From Enterobacter ludwigii (lineage in GTDB: Bacteria; Pseudomonadota; Gammaproteobacteria; Enterobacterales; Enterobacteriaceae), in NCBI RefSeq assembly GCF_001750725.1, contig NZ_CP017279.1, positions 186,001 to 250,000 on the forward strand: a DNA stretch of 64,000 nucleotides, in the 5' to 3' direction. Positions 41,972 to 53,570 of this stretch are shown here, piece after piece. The position numbers and the translations under genes are program-made. Within the stretch, counting starts at the first letter, position 1. Each line of letters begins with the position of its first letter. The notes beneath the pieces are model-generated. The model ran no database searches, was not told the DNA's origin, and saw only the letters and a list, made by a program, of their open reading frames with translations.

Positions 41972-42576
41972 TGCAAACCAGTCCGCTGCTCACGCAGTTA
42001 ATGGAAGCACTGCGCTGTCTGCCGGGTGTCGGCCCGAAGTCGGCGCAGCGCATGGCGTTTACGCTATTGCAGCGCGACCGCAGCGGCGGGATGCGCCTGG
42101 CGCAGGCTTTGACCCGTGCCATGTCAGAAATTGGTCACTGTGCGGATTGCCGTACCTTTACCGAGCAGGACGTGTGTAACATCTGCACTAATCCGCGTCG
42201 TCAGGAAAACGGTCAGATTTGCGTGGTGGAGAGTCCGGCGGACATCTATGCCATCGAACAGACCGGGCAGTTTTCTGGCCGCTATTTTGTGCTGATGGGG
42301 CATCTCTCCCCGCTGGACGGTATTGGCCCGGACGATATCGGTCTCGATCGCCTTGAACAGCGTCTTGAGTCCGAAACGATCAAAGAGGTGATCCTCGCCA
42401 CCAACCCAACGGTGGAAGGGGAAGCTACGGCCAACTACATCGCCGAATTGTGCGCACAGTATGGCGTTGACGCCAGCCGCATCGCTCACGGCGTGCCAGT
42501 GGGCGGTGAGCTGGAGATGGTGGACGGCACCACGCTGTCCCACTCTCTGGCTGGACGTCACAAGATTATTTTCTGA
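41971..42576 (+). CDS. recR: RecR, recombination mediator
   Basis: The 201-residue protein has an N-terminal helix-hairpin-helix ([19 protein letters not shown]) and a four-Cys zinc finger ([17 protein letters not shown]). A Toprim domain ([34 protein letters not shown]) and a Walker-like C-terminal segment follow. RecR works with RecO and RecF to load RecA on gapped DNA. Its start overlaps the ybaB stop. A hairpin (GGAGGC/GCCTCC, 42583-42605) lies just after the stop. Confidence 0.97.
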
Positions 42577-42605
42577 CCAAACGGAGGCTGCAATCGCGGC
42601 CTCCG

Positions 42606-42634
42606 CTTGAAATTCTCCCCTCGTATCCCCATCT
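42606..42634 (+). promoter_or_regulatory. Sigma-32 heat-shock promoter of htpG
   Basis: CTTGAAA, then CCCCATCT after 14 bases: both elements match the RpoH consensus exactly. It lies about 50 bases before the htpG start. Confidence 0.93.
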
Positions 42635-42686
42635 CTCCCTCAACGTTTTAAAACCCCATTAAATGGCATTGTTGAGGTCGACATAG

Positions 42687-44561
42687 ATGAAAGGACAAGA
42701 AACCCGTGGTTTCCAGTCAGAAGTAAAACAGCTTCTGCACCTGATGATCCATTCCCTGTATTCCAACAAAGAAATCTTCCTGCGTGAGCTGATTTCCAAC
42801 GCCTCCGATGCGGCGGACAAGCTGCGCTTCCGCGCCCTGTCTAACCCGGATCTGTACGAAGGCGACGGAGAGCTGCGCGTGCGCGTCTCTTTCGATAAAG
42901 AGAACCGTACCCTGACTATCGCCGATAACGGCATTGGTATGAACCGCGACGAGGTCATCGATCATCTCGGGACCATTGCTAAATCCGGTACCAAAGCGTT
43001 CCTCGAATCAATGGGCTCCGATCAGGCGAAAGACAGCCAGCTGATCGGCCAGTTCGGTGTGGGCTTCTACTCGGCGTTCATCGTTGCGGACAAAGTCACC
43101 GTACGTACCCGCGCAGCAGGCGACAGTGCGGATCACGGCGTCTTCTGGGAATCTAAAGGCGAAGGCGAATACACCGTTGATGACATCACCAAAGCGGACC
43201 GCGGTACCGAAATCACCCTTCACCTGCGTGAAGGCGAAGATGATTTCCTGAATGACTGGCGCGTGCGCTCCATCATCAGCAAATACTCCGACCATATTGC
43301 CCTGCCGGTTGAGATTGAAAAACAGGAAGAGAAAGACGGTGAAACCGTGGTGTCCTGGGAGAAAATCAACAAGGCGCAGGCGCTGTGGACGCGCAATAAG
43401 TCTGAAATTAAAGACGACGAATACAACGAATTCTACAAACACATCGCCCACGACTTTACCGATCCGCTCACCTGGAGCCACAACCGTGTGGAAGGTAAGC
43501 AGGAGTACACCAGCCTGCTGTATATCCCGTCTCAGGCGCCGTGGGATATGTGGAACCGCGATCACAAGCACGGTCTGAAGCTGTACGTCCAGCGCGTGTT
43601 TATCATGGATGACGCCGAGCAGTTCATGCCGAACTACCTGCGCTTTGTGCGTGGTCTCATTGACTCCAACGATCTGCCGCTGAACGTCTCCCGTGAAATT
43701 CTGCAGGACAGCACCGTCACCCGCAACCTGCGTAATGCACTGACCAAACGTGCGCTGCAGATGCTGGAAAAACTGGCGAAAGACGATGCAGAAAAATACC
43801 AGACCTTCTGGAAACAGTTCGGTCTGGTGCTGAAAGAGGGCCCTGCGGAAGATACATCCAACGTAGAAGCCATTGCTAAGCTGCTGCGTTTCGCTTCCAC
43901 TCACACCGACTCCTCTGCGCAGACCGTGTCGCTGGAGGAGTATGTCTCCCGCATGAAAGAAGGGCAGGAGAAGATCTACTACATCACCGCCGACAGCTAC
44001 GCCGCGGCGAAGAGCAGCCCACACCTCGAGCTGCTGCGTAAGAAAGGCATCGAAGTACTGCTGCTGTCTGACCGCATCGACGAGTGGATGATGAACTACC
44101 TGACCGAGTTCGACGGTAAGGCGTTCCAGTCCGTCGCCAAAGCCGATGAGTCGATCGATAAGCTGGCCGATGAAGTGGACGAAAGCGCGAAAGAAGCGGA
44201 GAAGGCGCTGGAGCCTTTCGTTGAGCGCGTGAAAACGCTGCTGGGCGATCGCGTGAAGGAGGTGCGTTTCACTCACCGTCTGACCGATACCCCGGCCATT
44301 GTCACCACGGATGCGGATGAAATGAGCACCCAGATGGCGAAACTGTTCGCCGCGGCGGGCCAGGCGATGCCAGAAGTGAAATATATCTTCGAGCTGAACC
44401 CGGATCATCCGCTGGTGAAACGCGCGGCGGATACGCAGGACGAAGCACGCTTTGCCGAGTGGGTTGAGCTCCTGCTGGATCAGTCTCTGCTGGCCGAGCG
44501 CGGCACGCTGGAAGATCCTAACCTGTTCATTAAACGTGTGAATGCGCTGCTGCTGGCGTAA
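42687..44561 (+). CDS. htpG: HtpG, Hsp90 chaperone
   Basis: The 624-residue bacterial Hsp90 is the E. coli length. The N-terminal GHKL ATPase has [14 protein letters not shown] (catalytic Glu, Asn), [13 protein letters not shown] and [13 protein letters not shown]. The middle domain ([23 protein letters not shown]) and the C-terminal dimerisation domain follow. It remodels proteins with DnaK. A consensus sigma32 promoter precedes it, so heat-shock induction is expected. It is followed by repeat copy 4. Confidence 0.98.
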   Translation: MKGQETRGFQSEVKQLLHLMIHSLYSNKEIFLRELISNASDAADKLRFRALSNPDLYEGDGELRVRVSFDKENRTLTIADNGIGMNRDEVIDHLGTIAKSGTKAFLESMGSDQAKDSQLIGQFGVGFYSAFIVADKVTVRTRAAGDSADHGVFWESKGEGEYTVDDITKADRGTEITLHLREGEDDFLNDWRVRSIISKYSDHIALPVEIEKQEEKDGETVVSWEKINKAQALWTRNKSEIKDDEYNEFYKHIAHDFTDPLTWSHNRVEGKQEYTSLLYIPSQAPWDMWNRDHKHGLKLYVQRVFIMDDAEQFMPNYLRFVRGLIDSNDLPLNVSREILQDSTVTRNLRNALTKRALQMLEKLAKDDAEKYQTFWKQFGLVLKEGPAEDTSNVEAIAKLLRFASTHTDSSAQTVSLEEYVSRMKEGQEKIYYITADSYAAAKSSPHLELLRKKGIEVLLLSDRIDEWMMNYLTEFDGKAFQSVAKADESIDKLADEVDESAKEAEKALEPFVERVKTLLGDRVKEVRFTHRLTDTPAIVTTDADEMSTQMAKLFAAAGQAMPEVKYIFELNPDHPLVKRAADTQDEARFAEWVELLLDQSLLAERGTLEDPNLFIKRVNALLLA

Positions 44562-44585
44562 TTGACCCGCCTCCCCCTGGTCTTC

Positions 44586-44606
44586 TCCCTCTCCTGTGGG
44601 AGAGGA
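44586..44606. repeat. Palindromic repeat CCCTCTCC...GGAGAGG, copy 4
   Basis: TCCCTCTCC-TGT-GGGAGAGGA lies 24 bases after the htpG stop and is followed by CCGGGGGAGGGC. It is a slightly diverged copy of the window's dispersed repeat. Confidence 0.75.
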
Positions 44607-44720
44607 CCGGGGGAGGGCACCAGACCGCTCCTTCCCGTTAATCTCCCTTCATTAACCGTTTCAGCCCGCCTGCCTTCCTTGAGCCATATCCGTTCTGGTG
44701 GTATTGTTTAGCGCTTTTGA

Positions 44721-45398
<678 letters not shown>

Positions 45399-45408
45399 TT
45401 GCACCTCT

Positions 45409-45431
45409 CTCACCCGGGTTCTCCGGGTGAG
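45409..45431. terminator. Hairpin after adk
   Basis: CTCACCCGG/CCGGGTGAG is a 9-bp stem starting 10 bases after the adk stop. It is followed by AAAAATTCTC, which has no T-run on the + strand, so terminator function is likely but not certain. Confidence 0.6.
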
Positions 45432-45523
45432 AAAAATTCTCATCTTACCTATTGCAGCAATGGGTTTCGTTTAAACGCTTTTCCGCTACAATTGAAAACC
45501 ATTCAAATGGTTAAGAGGCGTGA

Positions 45524-46486
45524 ATGAGTCAGGCGAAAACCGGCATCCTGCTTGCCAATCTGGGTACACCAGATGCACCGACATCAGAAGCGGTAAAACG
45601 CTACCTGCGACAATTTTTAAGCGACACGCGCGTCGTGGATACCCCAAGACTGTTGTGGTGGCCGCTGCTGCGTGGCGTCATTCTGCCGATTCGTGCCCCA
45701 CGTGTCGCAAAGCTTTATCAGTCCGTCTGGATGGAGGAGGGCTCACCGCTGATGGTGTATAGCCGTCGGCAGGAAAAAGCGCTGGCCGCCCGCCTGCCGG
45801 ATATGCCCGTCGCGCTGGGCATGAGCTACGGTAAACCGTCACTGGAAAGCGCGGTCGACTCGCTGCTGGCGCAGGGCGTCGACCACATTGTGGTTCTCGC
45901 CCTTTATCCGCAGTACTCCTGCTCGACGGTTGCCGCCGTCTGGGATGAGCTGGCACGTATTCTGGCGACCCGCCGCCGTATTCCTGGCGTGACCTTTATT
46001 CGCGATTACGCGGATAACGATCGCTATATTAAAGCGCTTGCCAGTAGCGCGCGCGCGTCGTTTGAAAAACATGGCGAGCCGGATCTGCTGTTGCTCTCCT
46101 ATCACGGGATCCCGCAGCGCTTCGCCAATGAAGGGGATGATTACCCGCAGCGCTGCCGCGACACCACCCGTGAGCTGGTCTCAGCCCTCGGCCTGCCGCC
46201 AGAGAAAGTGATGATGACCTTCCAGTCGCGTTTTGGTCGCGAGCCGTGGTTAACGCCTTACACCGACGAAACCCTCAAAATGCTCGGTGAGAAGGGCGTG
46301 AAACATATTCAGGTGATGTCACCCGGTTTCTCCGCCGACTGTCTGGAAACGCTGGAAGAGATTGCCGTGCAGAACAGAGAGTTCTTCCTCGAGGCGGGCG
46401 GAACGAAATATGAATACATTCCGGCCCTTAACGACTCGCCTGAGCATATCGAGATGATGGTGTCGCTGGTGACAAACAGCCGCTGA
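45524..46486 (+). CDS. hemH: HemH, ferrochelatase
   Basis: The 320-residue ferrochelatase inserts Fe2+ into protoporphyrin IX, the last step of heme synthesis. Typical motifs are [12 protein letters not shown] at the N-terminus, the catalytic His region [12 protein letters not shown] and the acidic helix region [39 protein letters not shown] follows near the C-terminus. It stands alone between adk and gsk, as in E. coli. Confidence 0.97.
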   Translation: MSQAKTGILLANLGTPDAPTSEAVKRYLRQFLSDTRVVDTPRLLWWPLLRGVILPIRAPRVAKLYQSVWMEEGSPLMVYSRRQEKALAARLPDMPVALGMSYGKPSLESAVDSLLAQGVDHIVVLALYPQYSCSTVAAVWDELARILATRRRIPGVTFIRDYADNDRYIKALASSARASFEKHGEPDLLLLSYHGIPQRFANEGDDYPQRCRDTTRELVSALGLPPEKVMMTFQSRFGREPWLTPYTDETLKMLGEKGVKHIQVMSPGFSADCLETLEEIAVQNREFFLEAGGTKYEYIPALNDSPEHIEMMVSLVTNSR

Positions 46487-46549
46487 TCGCACTATGGGCC
46501 GGGTTTGTGCTACCATTCCCGGCCCATAATCCTTGCACAGTTCAGACCC

Positions 46550-47854
46550 ATGAAATTTCCCGGTAAACGCAAATCTAAACACTACTTTCCCGTTGATGCC
46601 CGCGATCCGCTCCTGCAGCAAATCCAGCCGGAAAATGAAACCAGCGCCGCATGGGTCGTCGGTATCGATCAGACGCTGGTGGACATTGAAGCTAAAGTGG
46701 ATGATGCGTTTGTCGCTCGTTACGGTCTGAGCGCCGGTCACTCGCTGGTGATTGAGGACGATGTTGCCGAAGCCCTGTATCAGGAGCTGACGCGCGAAAA
46801 CCTGATCACCCATCAGTTTGCTGGTGGCACTATCGGCAACACCATGCACAACTACTCGGTGCTTGCCGACGACCGCTCTGTGTTATTGGGCGTCATGTGC
46901 AGCAACATCGAAATTGGTGGCTACGCCTACCGTTATTTGTGCAATACCTCCAGCCGCACCGATCTGAACTATCTTCAGGGCGTTGACGGGCCGATTGGCC
47001 GCTGCTTCACGCTGATCAGCGATTCCGGCGAACGTACCTTTGCCATCAGCCCCGGCCACATGAATAAGCTGCGTGCAGAGAGCATTCCGGAAGCGGTGAT
47101 AGCGGGTGCGTCTGCACTGGTGCTGACGTCGTATCTGGTGCGCTGTAAACCCGGCGAGCCGATGCCGGAAGCCACCATGAAAGCGATTGAGTACGCGAAG
47201 AAATACAATGTGCCGGTCGTTCTGACGCTGGGTACCAAATTCGTGATAGCCGACAACCCCGAGTGGTGGCAGGCCTTCCTGAAGGAACACGTCTCGATTC
47301 TGGCGATGAACGAAGAAGAGGCTGAAGCGTTGACCGGCGAGAGCGATCCGCTGCTGGCCTCCGATAAAGCGCTCGACTGGGTCGATCTGGTGCTCTGCAC
47401 TGCCGGACCGGTAGGGCTGTATATGGCAGGCTTCACGGAAGAAGAGAGCAAACGCAAAACGCAGCATCCACTGCTGCCAGGCGCCATTGCCGAGTTTAAC
47501 CAGTACGAGTTCAGCCGCGCGATTCGCCATAAAGATTGCGAAAACCCGCTGCGTATTTACTCCCACATCGCGCCGTATATGGGCGGGCCAGAAAAGATCA
47601 TGAACACCAATGGCGCGGGAGATGGCGCACTGGCGGCGCTGCTGCATGACATCACTGCGAATGCCTACCATAAAACCAACGTCCCGAATTCCAGCAAGCA
47701 CAAATTCAACTGGCTGACCTATTCGTCGCTGGCGCAGGTGTGTAAGTACGCGAACCGCGTGAGTTATCAGGTGCTGAACCAGCACTCGCCGCGCTTAACC
47801 CGCGGTCTGCCGGAAAGGGAAGATAGCCTCGAAGAAGCCTACTGGGACCGATAA
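46550..47854 (+). CDS. gsk: Gsk, inosine-guanosine kinase
   Basis: The ATG at 46550 (MKFPGKRKSKHYFPVDARDP) gives 434 residues, the E. coli length; the in-frame GTG at 46505 adds 15 unconserved codons. It is a PfkB-family kinase with the substrate segment FAGGTIGNTMHNYSVL and the anion-hole/catalytic-base motif MNTNGAGDGALAAL. It phosphorylates inosine and guanosine for purine salvage, fitting with the nearby apt. A terminator and repeat copy 5 follow. Confidence 0.97.
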   Translation: MKFPGKRKSKHYFPVDARDPLLQQIQPENETSAAWVVGIDQTLVDIEAKVDDAFVARYGLSAGHSLVIEDDVAEALYQELTRENLITHQFAGGTIGNTMHNYSVLADDRSVLLGVMCSNIEIGGYAYRYLCNTSSRTDLNYLQGVDGPIGRCFTLISDSGERTFAISPGHMNKLRAESIPEAVIAGASALVLTSYLVRCKPGEPMPEATMKAIEYAKKYNVPVVLTLGTKFVIADNPEWWQAFLKEHVSILAMNEEEAEALTGESDPLLASDKALDWVDLVLCTAGPVGLYMAGFTEEESKRKTQHPLLPGAIAEFNQYEFSRAIRHKDCENPLRIYSHIAPYMGGPEKIMNTNGAGDGALAALLHDITANAYHKTNVPNSSKHKFNWLTYSSLAQVCKYANRVSYQVLNQHSPRLTRGLPEREDSLEEAYWDR

Positions 47855-47858
47855 AGGC

Positions 47859-47882
47859 AAAACGGCAACCTTGCGGTTGCCG
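47859..47882 (+). terminator. Terminator hairpin of gsk
   Basis: ACGGCAACC/GGTTGCCGT with a TTGC loop starts 6 bases after the gsk stop and leads into TTCGTGTTTGT. It is nearly the same hairpin as that after amtB. Confidence 0.8.
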
Positions 47883-47896
47883 TATTCGTGTTTGTA

Positions 47897-47917
47897 CCCT
47901 CTCCCGGTGGGAGAGGG
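47897..47917. repeat. Palindromic repeat CCCTCTCC...GGAGAGGG, copy 5
   Basis: CCCTCTCCC-GGT-GGGAGAGGG lies between convergent gsk and ybaL, 15 bases after the gsk terminator hairpin. It is identical in its 21-base core to copy 3. Confidence 0.85.
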
Positions 47918-47943
47918 GCAGTCAAGGGCTGCAGGAGGCACAC

Positions 47944-49620
47944 TTACCCCGTCACCACCTCGTCAACCGGCGGTTTCGTTAACAGCGTCAGCATCGCTTT
48001 TGCAATTTCGCGTTCACCCATCACCACCTGATCCGCACCCCGTTCGGTAATGTACTCCACCTCATCGTCATAATGGGCGCGGGCAATGATCTCAATATTC
48101 GGGCACTTCTCACGTGCGGACGCCACAATTTCACCCGCTTCATAGCCGTTTGGAATGGTCAGCAGCAACCAGCGCGCGCAGTCCAGATGCGCGAGATTCA
48201 TGATCTCTTCGTTTGCCGCATTGCCCAACACCGCGCGAACGCCGCGCTCGCGCAGCTCGTCGACACGGGTACGTGATGTTTCAATCACCACCAGCGGGAT
48301 CCCCTGCGCCATCAGCTTCTCACCGAGCAGGCTTCCTACGCGGCCAAAGCCGACCAGCAGGGCATGATTGCAAATATCCACCGGGATCTGCTTCTCTTCT
48401 TCGATAGCTTCTTCCAGCGTCTGCTCTTCCAGCGTTTCGGTTTTATCGAGGTATTTTTCCAGCAACGCAAACAGGACCGGGTTCAGCATGATGGAGAGGA
48501 TCGCTCCGGCGAGGACCAGGTTTTGCCCGGCCTGCGGCAGCAGATTCAGCGCCATACCCAGGCCTGCCAGAATAAAGGCGAACTCACCAATCTGCGCCAG
48601 GCTGGCGGCGATGGTAAGAGCGGTACGCGGCGAGTGGCCAAACATCCGTACCAGGAAGAAGGCGGCAACCGACTTACCAAAGATAATAATTGCCAGGGTG
48701 CCCATCACGGCCAGCGGTTGCTGAACCAGAACCATCGGATCAAACAGCATCCCGACGGAGACAAAGAACAGGACGGCGAAGGCGTCGCGCAGCGGCAGCG
48801 TATCGTGCGCCGCACGGTGGCTCAGCTCGGATTCGTTCAGCACCATCCCGGCGAAGAACGCGCCCAGTGCAAAGGAGACGTCGAACAGTTCAACGGCACC
48901 AAAGGCAATCCCCAGCGCCAGGGCAAGGACAGACAGGGTAAACAACTCACGGGAGCCGGTGGCCGCGCTGCGGGACAGGATCCACGGCACCAGACGGCGG
49001 CCCACCAGCATCATAATGGTGATAAACGCCACCACTTTCCCGATGGTGATGCTCATGTCCAGCGCCAGCGTCGCAAAGCCGACGCTCTCTTTTTCCATCA
49101 TACCGGCGACGGCAGGCAGCAACACCAGCGTCAGCACCATCACCAGGTCTTCCACAATCAGCCAGCCTATCGCGATTTGTCCGCGCTGGCTGTCGATAAG
49201 CTGCCTCTCCTCAAGTGCGCGCAGCAGTACGACGGTACTGGCGGTTGAAAGACACAGCCCAAAAACGATACCGGTCATCAGCGACCAGCCAAGCACTGTC
49301 GAAAGCGCCATTCCCAGCAGCGTCGCTACGGCTATCTGTGCGATCGCTCCCGGTATGGCGATCGACTTTACCGCCATCAGATCCTTCAGTGAGAAATGCA
49401 GACCTACGCCAAACATCAGCAGAATCACGCCTAATTCCGCCAGTTCGGGCGCCAGTTTGGTATCCGCCACGAAACCTGGTGTAAAGGGACCCGCCAGCAC
49501 ACCCGCTAACAAATAGCCCACCAGAGGCGAAATACGCAGTTTATTGGCAATCATGCCGAGGATAAAAGCGAGCACAAGTCCACCAACAATGGTGGTGATA
49601 AGCGGTGTGGCGTGATGCAT
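47944..49620 (-). CDS. ybaL: YbaL, CPA2-type cation/proton antiporter with RCK domain
   Basis: The 558-residue protein has about twelve membrane helices of the KefB/KefC type (LVGYLLAGVLAGPFTPGFV; IGWLIVEDLVMVLTLVLLP; FGAVELFDVSFALGAFFAGMVL). A cytoplasmic TrkA-N/RCK domain (HALLVGFGRVGSLLGEKLMAQGIPLVVIE) ends the protein. This suggests potassium or cation/proton exchange controlled by a nucleotide, but the ion and trigger for YbaL are unknown. It lies downstream of fsr on the same strand with a 229-base gap. Confidence 0.93.
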   Translation of the reverse strand: MHHATPLITTIVGGLVLAFILGMIANKLRISPLVGYLLAGVLAGPFTPGFVADTKLAPELAELGVILLMFGVGLHFSLKDLMAVKSIAIPGAIAQIAVATLLGMALSTVLGWSLMTGIVFGLCLSTASTVVLLRALEERQLIDSQRGQIAIGWLIVEDLVMVLTLVLLPAVAGMMEKESVGFATLALDMSITIGKVVAFITIMMLVGRRLVPWILSRSAATGSRELFTLSVLALALGIAFGAVELFDVSFALGAFFAGMVLNESELSHRAAHDTLPLRDAFAVLFFVSVGMLFDPMVLVQQPLAVMGTLAIIIFGKSVAAFFLVRMFGHSPRTALTIAASLAQIGEFAFILAGLGMALNLLPQAGQNLVLAGAILSIMLNPVLFALLEKYLDKTETLEEQTLEEAIEEEKQIPVDICNHALLVGFGRVGSLLGEKLMAQGIPLVVIETSRTRVDELRERGVRAVLGNAANEEIMNLAHLDCARWLLLTIPNGYEAGEIVASAREKCPNIEIIARAHYDDEVEYITERGADQVVMGEREIAKAMLTLLTKPPVDEVVTG

Positions 49621-49816
49621 TCCGTCTCCTTTCGTTGTGGGTGTTCCATTTGGTTAAAAAACCAAAAACCGAGTAATAGTTTATGACAATTTTTGCCGTT
49701 ATGTTTATGAATAATTGTTGAAGTTTGAATAAAACAGCAATATGCGTGTAAAAAAGCGCATTTTGATAAATTAGGCGGGGGGATACAGAAGAAACCCTTA
49801 TGGCATCAGGGTGTCA

Positions 49817-49843
49817 GGTCGCCAAAGTAAAACTTTAGCGACC
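49817..49843. terminator. Weak hairpin downstream of fsr
   Basis: GGTCGCCAAAG/CTTTAGCGACC forms an imperfect 11-bp stem just after the fsr stop (minus strand). The 49621-49849 gap otherwise holds AT-rich sequence upstream of ybaL. Confidence 0.4.
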
Positions 49844-49849
49844 GTTATA

Positions 49850-51058
49850 TTACGCTTTATGACGGTTATCAGGCAGGAATATGGTCAACATCCCCAGAAG
49901 CGGCAGGAAAGCACAGATTTTATAGACCAGGATGATACTGGTGTGGTCGGCAATCATGCCCAGCACTGCCGCACCAAGGCCGCCCATGCCGAAAGCAAAA
50001 CCGAAAAAGAGCCCGGAAACCATACCGATACGGCCTGGCAGCAGCTCCTGTGCGTAAACAAGGATGGCGGAAAACGCCGAGGCGAGGATAAATCCAATAA
50101 TCACGGTCAGAATCCCCGTCCACTCCAGGCTTGCATACGGCAAAATAAGGGTAAACGGGGCCACGCCGAGGATAGAGCCCCAAATGACGTATTTGCGCCC
50201 GATTTTATCGCCCACAGGCCCGCCGATAACCGTCCCTGCAGCCACCGCAAACAGGAAGGCAAACAGGTGAAACTGGGCGTTTTGGACCGATAATCCGAAT
50301 TTTTGCATCAGGTAAAAGGTGTAATAGCTGCTGATGCTCGCCATATAGAAGTATTTCGAGAAAATCAGCACCAGAAGCACGGAGACGGCCAGAATGACCT
50401 TATCGCGAGGAAGGGGATTGATAACCTTCGCTTTAGGTTTACCTTTGTTCACGCGATGCTGCGCGGCATACCAGCGGCTGATCTGAATCAGCACAATAAT
50501 CGCCAGCAAGGCTGCCAGCACAAACCACGCCACGTTACCCTTGCCGTACGGAGCGATGATCACCGCTGCCAGCAGTGGGCCGAGGGAGCTGCCAAAGTTA
50601 CCGCCCACCTGAAACAGCGATTGCGCCAGCCCGTGACGGCCCCCGGAGGCCATGCGCGCCACGCGTGAGGACTCCGGGTGAAAGACCGACGACCCCGTGC
50701 CCACCAGCGCGGCGGCAATCAGCACTGCTTCAAAGCTGCCTGCCATTGCCAGCAGCACCAGCCCGCTCAAGGTAAAGCACATGCCAATCGGTAGCGACCA
50801 CGGCATGGGATATTTATCCGTCCAGTAGCCCACGACCGGTTGCAGAAGCGAGGAGGCCAGCTGGAAGGTCAGGGTGATCATCCCGATCTGCACGAACGTT
50901 AACGAAAACTCGGACTGCAGTAGCGGGTAGATCGCGAGAATCAACGACTGGATCATGTCGTTGAGCAGATGTGAAAGACTGATTGCGCCTAACACTTTAA
51001 ACGAGGTGCGCGACGCCGGAGCGCCAGACACGGGCTGGGTTGATTCACTGATTGCCAT
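49850..51058 (-). CDS. fsr: Fsr, MFS exporter (fosmidomycin resistance)
   Basis: The ATG at 51058 (MAISESTQPVSGAPAS) gives 402 residues, near the 406 of E. coli. Twelve membrane helices and MFS motifs (GPVGDKIGRKYVIWG; VVGYWTDKYPMPWSL) are visible. Overexpressed Fsr exports fosmidomycin; its physiological substrate is not settled. It is divergent from ushA across 169 bases. Confidence 0.94.
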   Translation of the reverse strand: MAISESTQPVSGAPASRTSFKVLGAISLSHLLNDMIQSLILAIYPLLQSEFSLTFVQIGMITLTFQLASSLLQPVVGYWTDKYPMPWSLPIGMCFTLSGLVLLAMAGSFEAVLIAAALVGTGSSVFHPESSRVARMASGGRHGLAQSLFQVGGNFGSSLGPLLAAVIIAPYGKGNVAWFVLAALLAIIVLIQISRWYAAQHRVNKGKPKAKVINPLPRDKVILAVSVLLVLIFSKYFYMASISSYYTFYLMQKFGLSVQNAQFHLFAFLFAVAAGTVIGGPVGDKIGRKYVIWGSILGVAPFTLILPYASLEWTGILTVIIGFILASAFSAILVYAQELLPGRIGMVSGLFFGFAFGMGGLGAAVLGMIADHTSIILVYKICAFLPLLGMLTIFLPDNRHKA

Positions 51059-51227
51059 AGAGATGAATACCACGTCTTTTGTTATTAGAAATGCAGGGTG
51101 TAATTATTATCCAACTAACATACCCGGCAGTGACATTTGAATAAAGTCGCAATTCTGAAAACTTATTTGTCTATTCTTATTAGTCACTGTAATTTTTGCC
51201 TTTGTCTATTGGTCAGGGAGAGAGAAG

Positions 51228-52880
51228 ATGAAGTTAATGAAGCGGAGCGTCGCGCTGGCGCTGATCGCCGCCTGGGGTCTGGTTAGCCTGCCCGTGCAGG
51301 CCTATGAAAAAGATAAAACCTATAAAATCACCATTCTGCATACCAACGATCATCACGGCCATTTCTGGCGCAGTGAATACGGCGAATACGGTCTGTCGGC
51401 ACAAAAAACGCTGGTGGATGGCATTCGTAAAGAGGTGGCAGCCCAGGGGGGCAGCGTACTGCTGCTGTCGGGGGGCGATATCAATACCGGCGTGCCGGAA
51501 TCTGATTTACAGGATGCGGAGCCTGATTTCCGCGGCATGAATCTTATTGGCTACGATGCGATGGCCGTCGGTAACCATGAATTCGATAACCCGCTGACGG
51601 TGCTGCGTCAGCAGGAAAAATGGGCCAAATTCCCGTTCCTCTCTGCCAACATCTACCAGAAAAGCACCGGCGAGCGACTCTTCAAACCCTGGGCGCTGTT
51701 TAAGCGTCAGGATCTGAAAATTGCGGTCATCGGGTTAACCACCGATGATACGGCGAAAATCGGCAACCCTGAGTTCTTTACCGATATCGAATTCCGTAAA
51801 CCGGCAGACGAAGCGAAGCTGGTCATTCAGGAATTGCAGCAGAACGAAAAGCCGGATGTCATTATTGCCACCACCCATATGGGCCACTACGACAACGGTG
51901 AGCACGGCTCGAATGCGCCGGGTGACGTGGAGATGGCTCGCAGCCTGCCTGCGGGCTCGCTGGCGATGATTGTGGGCGGTCATTCACAAGACCCGGTCTG
52001 CATGGCGTCAGAGAATAAAAAGCAGGTCGACTACGTGCCAGGCACGCCGTGTGCTCCGGACCGTCAGAACGGTATCTGGATTGTGCAGGCGCACGAATGG
52101 GGTAAATACGTGGGGCGTGCGGACTTTGAGTTCCGTAACGGCGAGATGAAGCTGGTGCACTATCAGCTCATTCCGGTCAACCTGAAGAAGAAAGTGACTT
52201 ACCCTGACGGGAAGAGTGAACGCGTACTCTACACCCCGGAAATTGCCGAGAACGCGCAGATGCTCTCCCTGCTGACGCCCTTCCAGAATAAAGGCAAGGC
52301 GCAGCTGGACGTGAAGATTGGTACGCTGAATGGTCGTCTGGAAGGGGACCGCAGCAAAGTTCGCTTTGTGCAGACCAATATGGGGCATCTGGTGCTGGCG
52401 GCACAAATGGCGCGCACAAATGCCGATTTTGGCGTGATGAGCGGCGGCGGCATCCGCGACTCCATCGAAGGCGGAAACATCACCTATAAAGATGTGCTGA
52501 AGGTTCAGCCGTTCGGTAACATCGTGGTGTATGTCGACATGAGCGGTAAAGAGGTGATTGACTATCTCACCGCCGTGGCGCAGATGAAGCCGGATTCCGG
52601 CGCTTATCCGCAGTTTGCCAACGTCAGCTTTGTGGCGAAGGACGGCAAGCTCAACGACCTCAAAATCAAAGGCGAGCCGGTCGACCCTGCCAAAACCTAC
52701 CGCATGGCAACATTAAGCTTTAACGCCACCGGTGGTGACGGTTATCCGCATATCGACAATAAACCGGGCTATGTGAATACCGGGTTTATCGATGCGGAGG
52801 TGCTGAAGCAGTTCATCGAGCAGAATTCACCGATCGACGTGAATACCTATGAGCCGAAAGGCGAGGTGAGCTGGCAGTAG
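51228..52880 (+). CDS. ushA: UshA, periplasmic UDP-sugar hydrolase/5'-nucleotidase
   Basis: The 550-residue precursor has a signal peptide cleaved after PVQA (residue 25). The metallophosphatase domain has the metal ligands ILHTNDHHGHF, LSGGDINTG, GNHEFDN and IIATTHMGHYDNG. The C-terminal substrate-binding domain has the stacking and nucleotide-binding segment GGIRDSIEGGNITYKDVLKVQPFGN. UshA recycles extracellular nucleotides and UDP-glucose. A GGGAGAGAG Shine-Dalgarno precedes the ATG. REP elements follow. Confidence 0.97.
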   Translation: MKLMKRSVALALIAAWGLVSLPVQAYEKDKTYKITILHTNDHHGHFWRSEYGEYGLSAQKTLVDGIRKEVAAQGGSVLLLSGGDINTGVPESDLQDAEPDFRGMNLIGYDAMAVGNHEFDNPLTVLRQQEKWAKFPFLSANIYQKSTGERLFKPWALFKRQDLKIAVIGLTTDDTAKIGNPEFFTDIEFRKPADEAKLVIQELQQNEKPDVIIATTHMGHYDNGEHGSNAPGDVEMARSLPAGSLAMIVGGHSQDPVCMASENKKQVDYVPGTPCAPDRQNGIWIVQAHEWGKYVGRADFEFRNGEMKLVHYQLIPVNLKKKVTYPDGKSERVLYTPEIAENAQMLSLLTPFQNKGKAQLDVKIGTLNGRLEGDRSKVRFVQTNMGHLVLAAQMARTNADFGVMSGGGIRDSIEGGNITYKDVLKVQPFGNIVVYVDMSGKEVIDYLTAVAQMKPDSGAYPQFANVSFVAKDGKLNDLKIKGEPVDPAKTYRMATLSFNATGGDGYPHIDNKPGYVNTGFIDAEVLKQFIEQNSPIDVNTYEPKGEVSWQ

Positions 52881-52891
52881 TGCGGTTTTGT

Positions 52892-52963
52892 GCCGGGGGG
52901 CGGCTACGCCTGACCCGGCCTGTATGAGAATCGTCGGCCCGGTAAGCACAGTGCCTCCGGGCC
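52892..52963. repeat. REP-like pair between ushA and ybaK
   Basis: Two hairpins: GCCGGG...CCCGGC around GGCGGCTACGCCTGA (52892-52919), a classic enteric REP, and GGCCCGG/CCGGGCC (52936-52963). They lie between convergent genes. Such pairs (BIMEs) stabilise mRNA ends and bind gyrase or IHF in E. coli. Confidence 0.85.
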
Positions 52964-52969
52964 ACTTCC

Positions 52970-53565
<596 letters not shown>

Positions 53566-53570
53566 CGGCT

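Noticed and set aside
43008..44408. Minus-strand open frame of 466 codons inside htpG
   Set aside because: Antisense shadow of a highly conserved chaperone gene; Phe/Val/His-rich composition and no family match.
48364..49248. Long + strand open frame (294 codons) inside ybaL
   Set aside because: Antisense to a well-conserved antiporter; Gln/His/Arg-rich composition is typical of a reverse-strand shadow, with no Shine-Dalgarno or family similarity.
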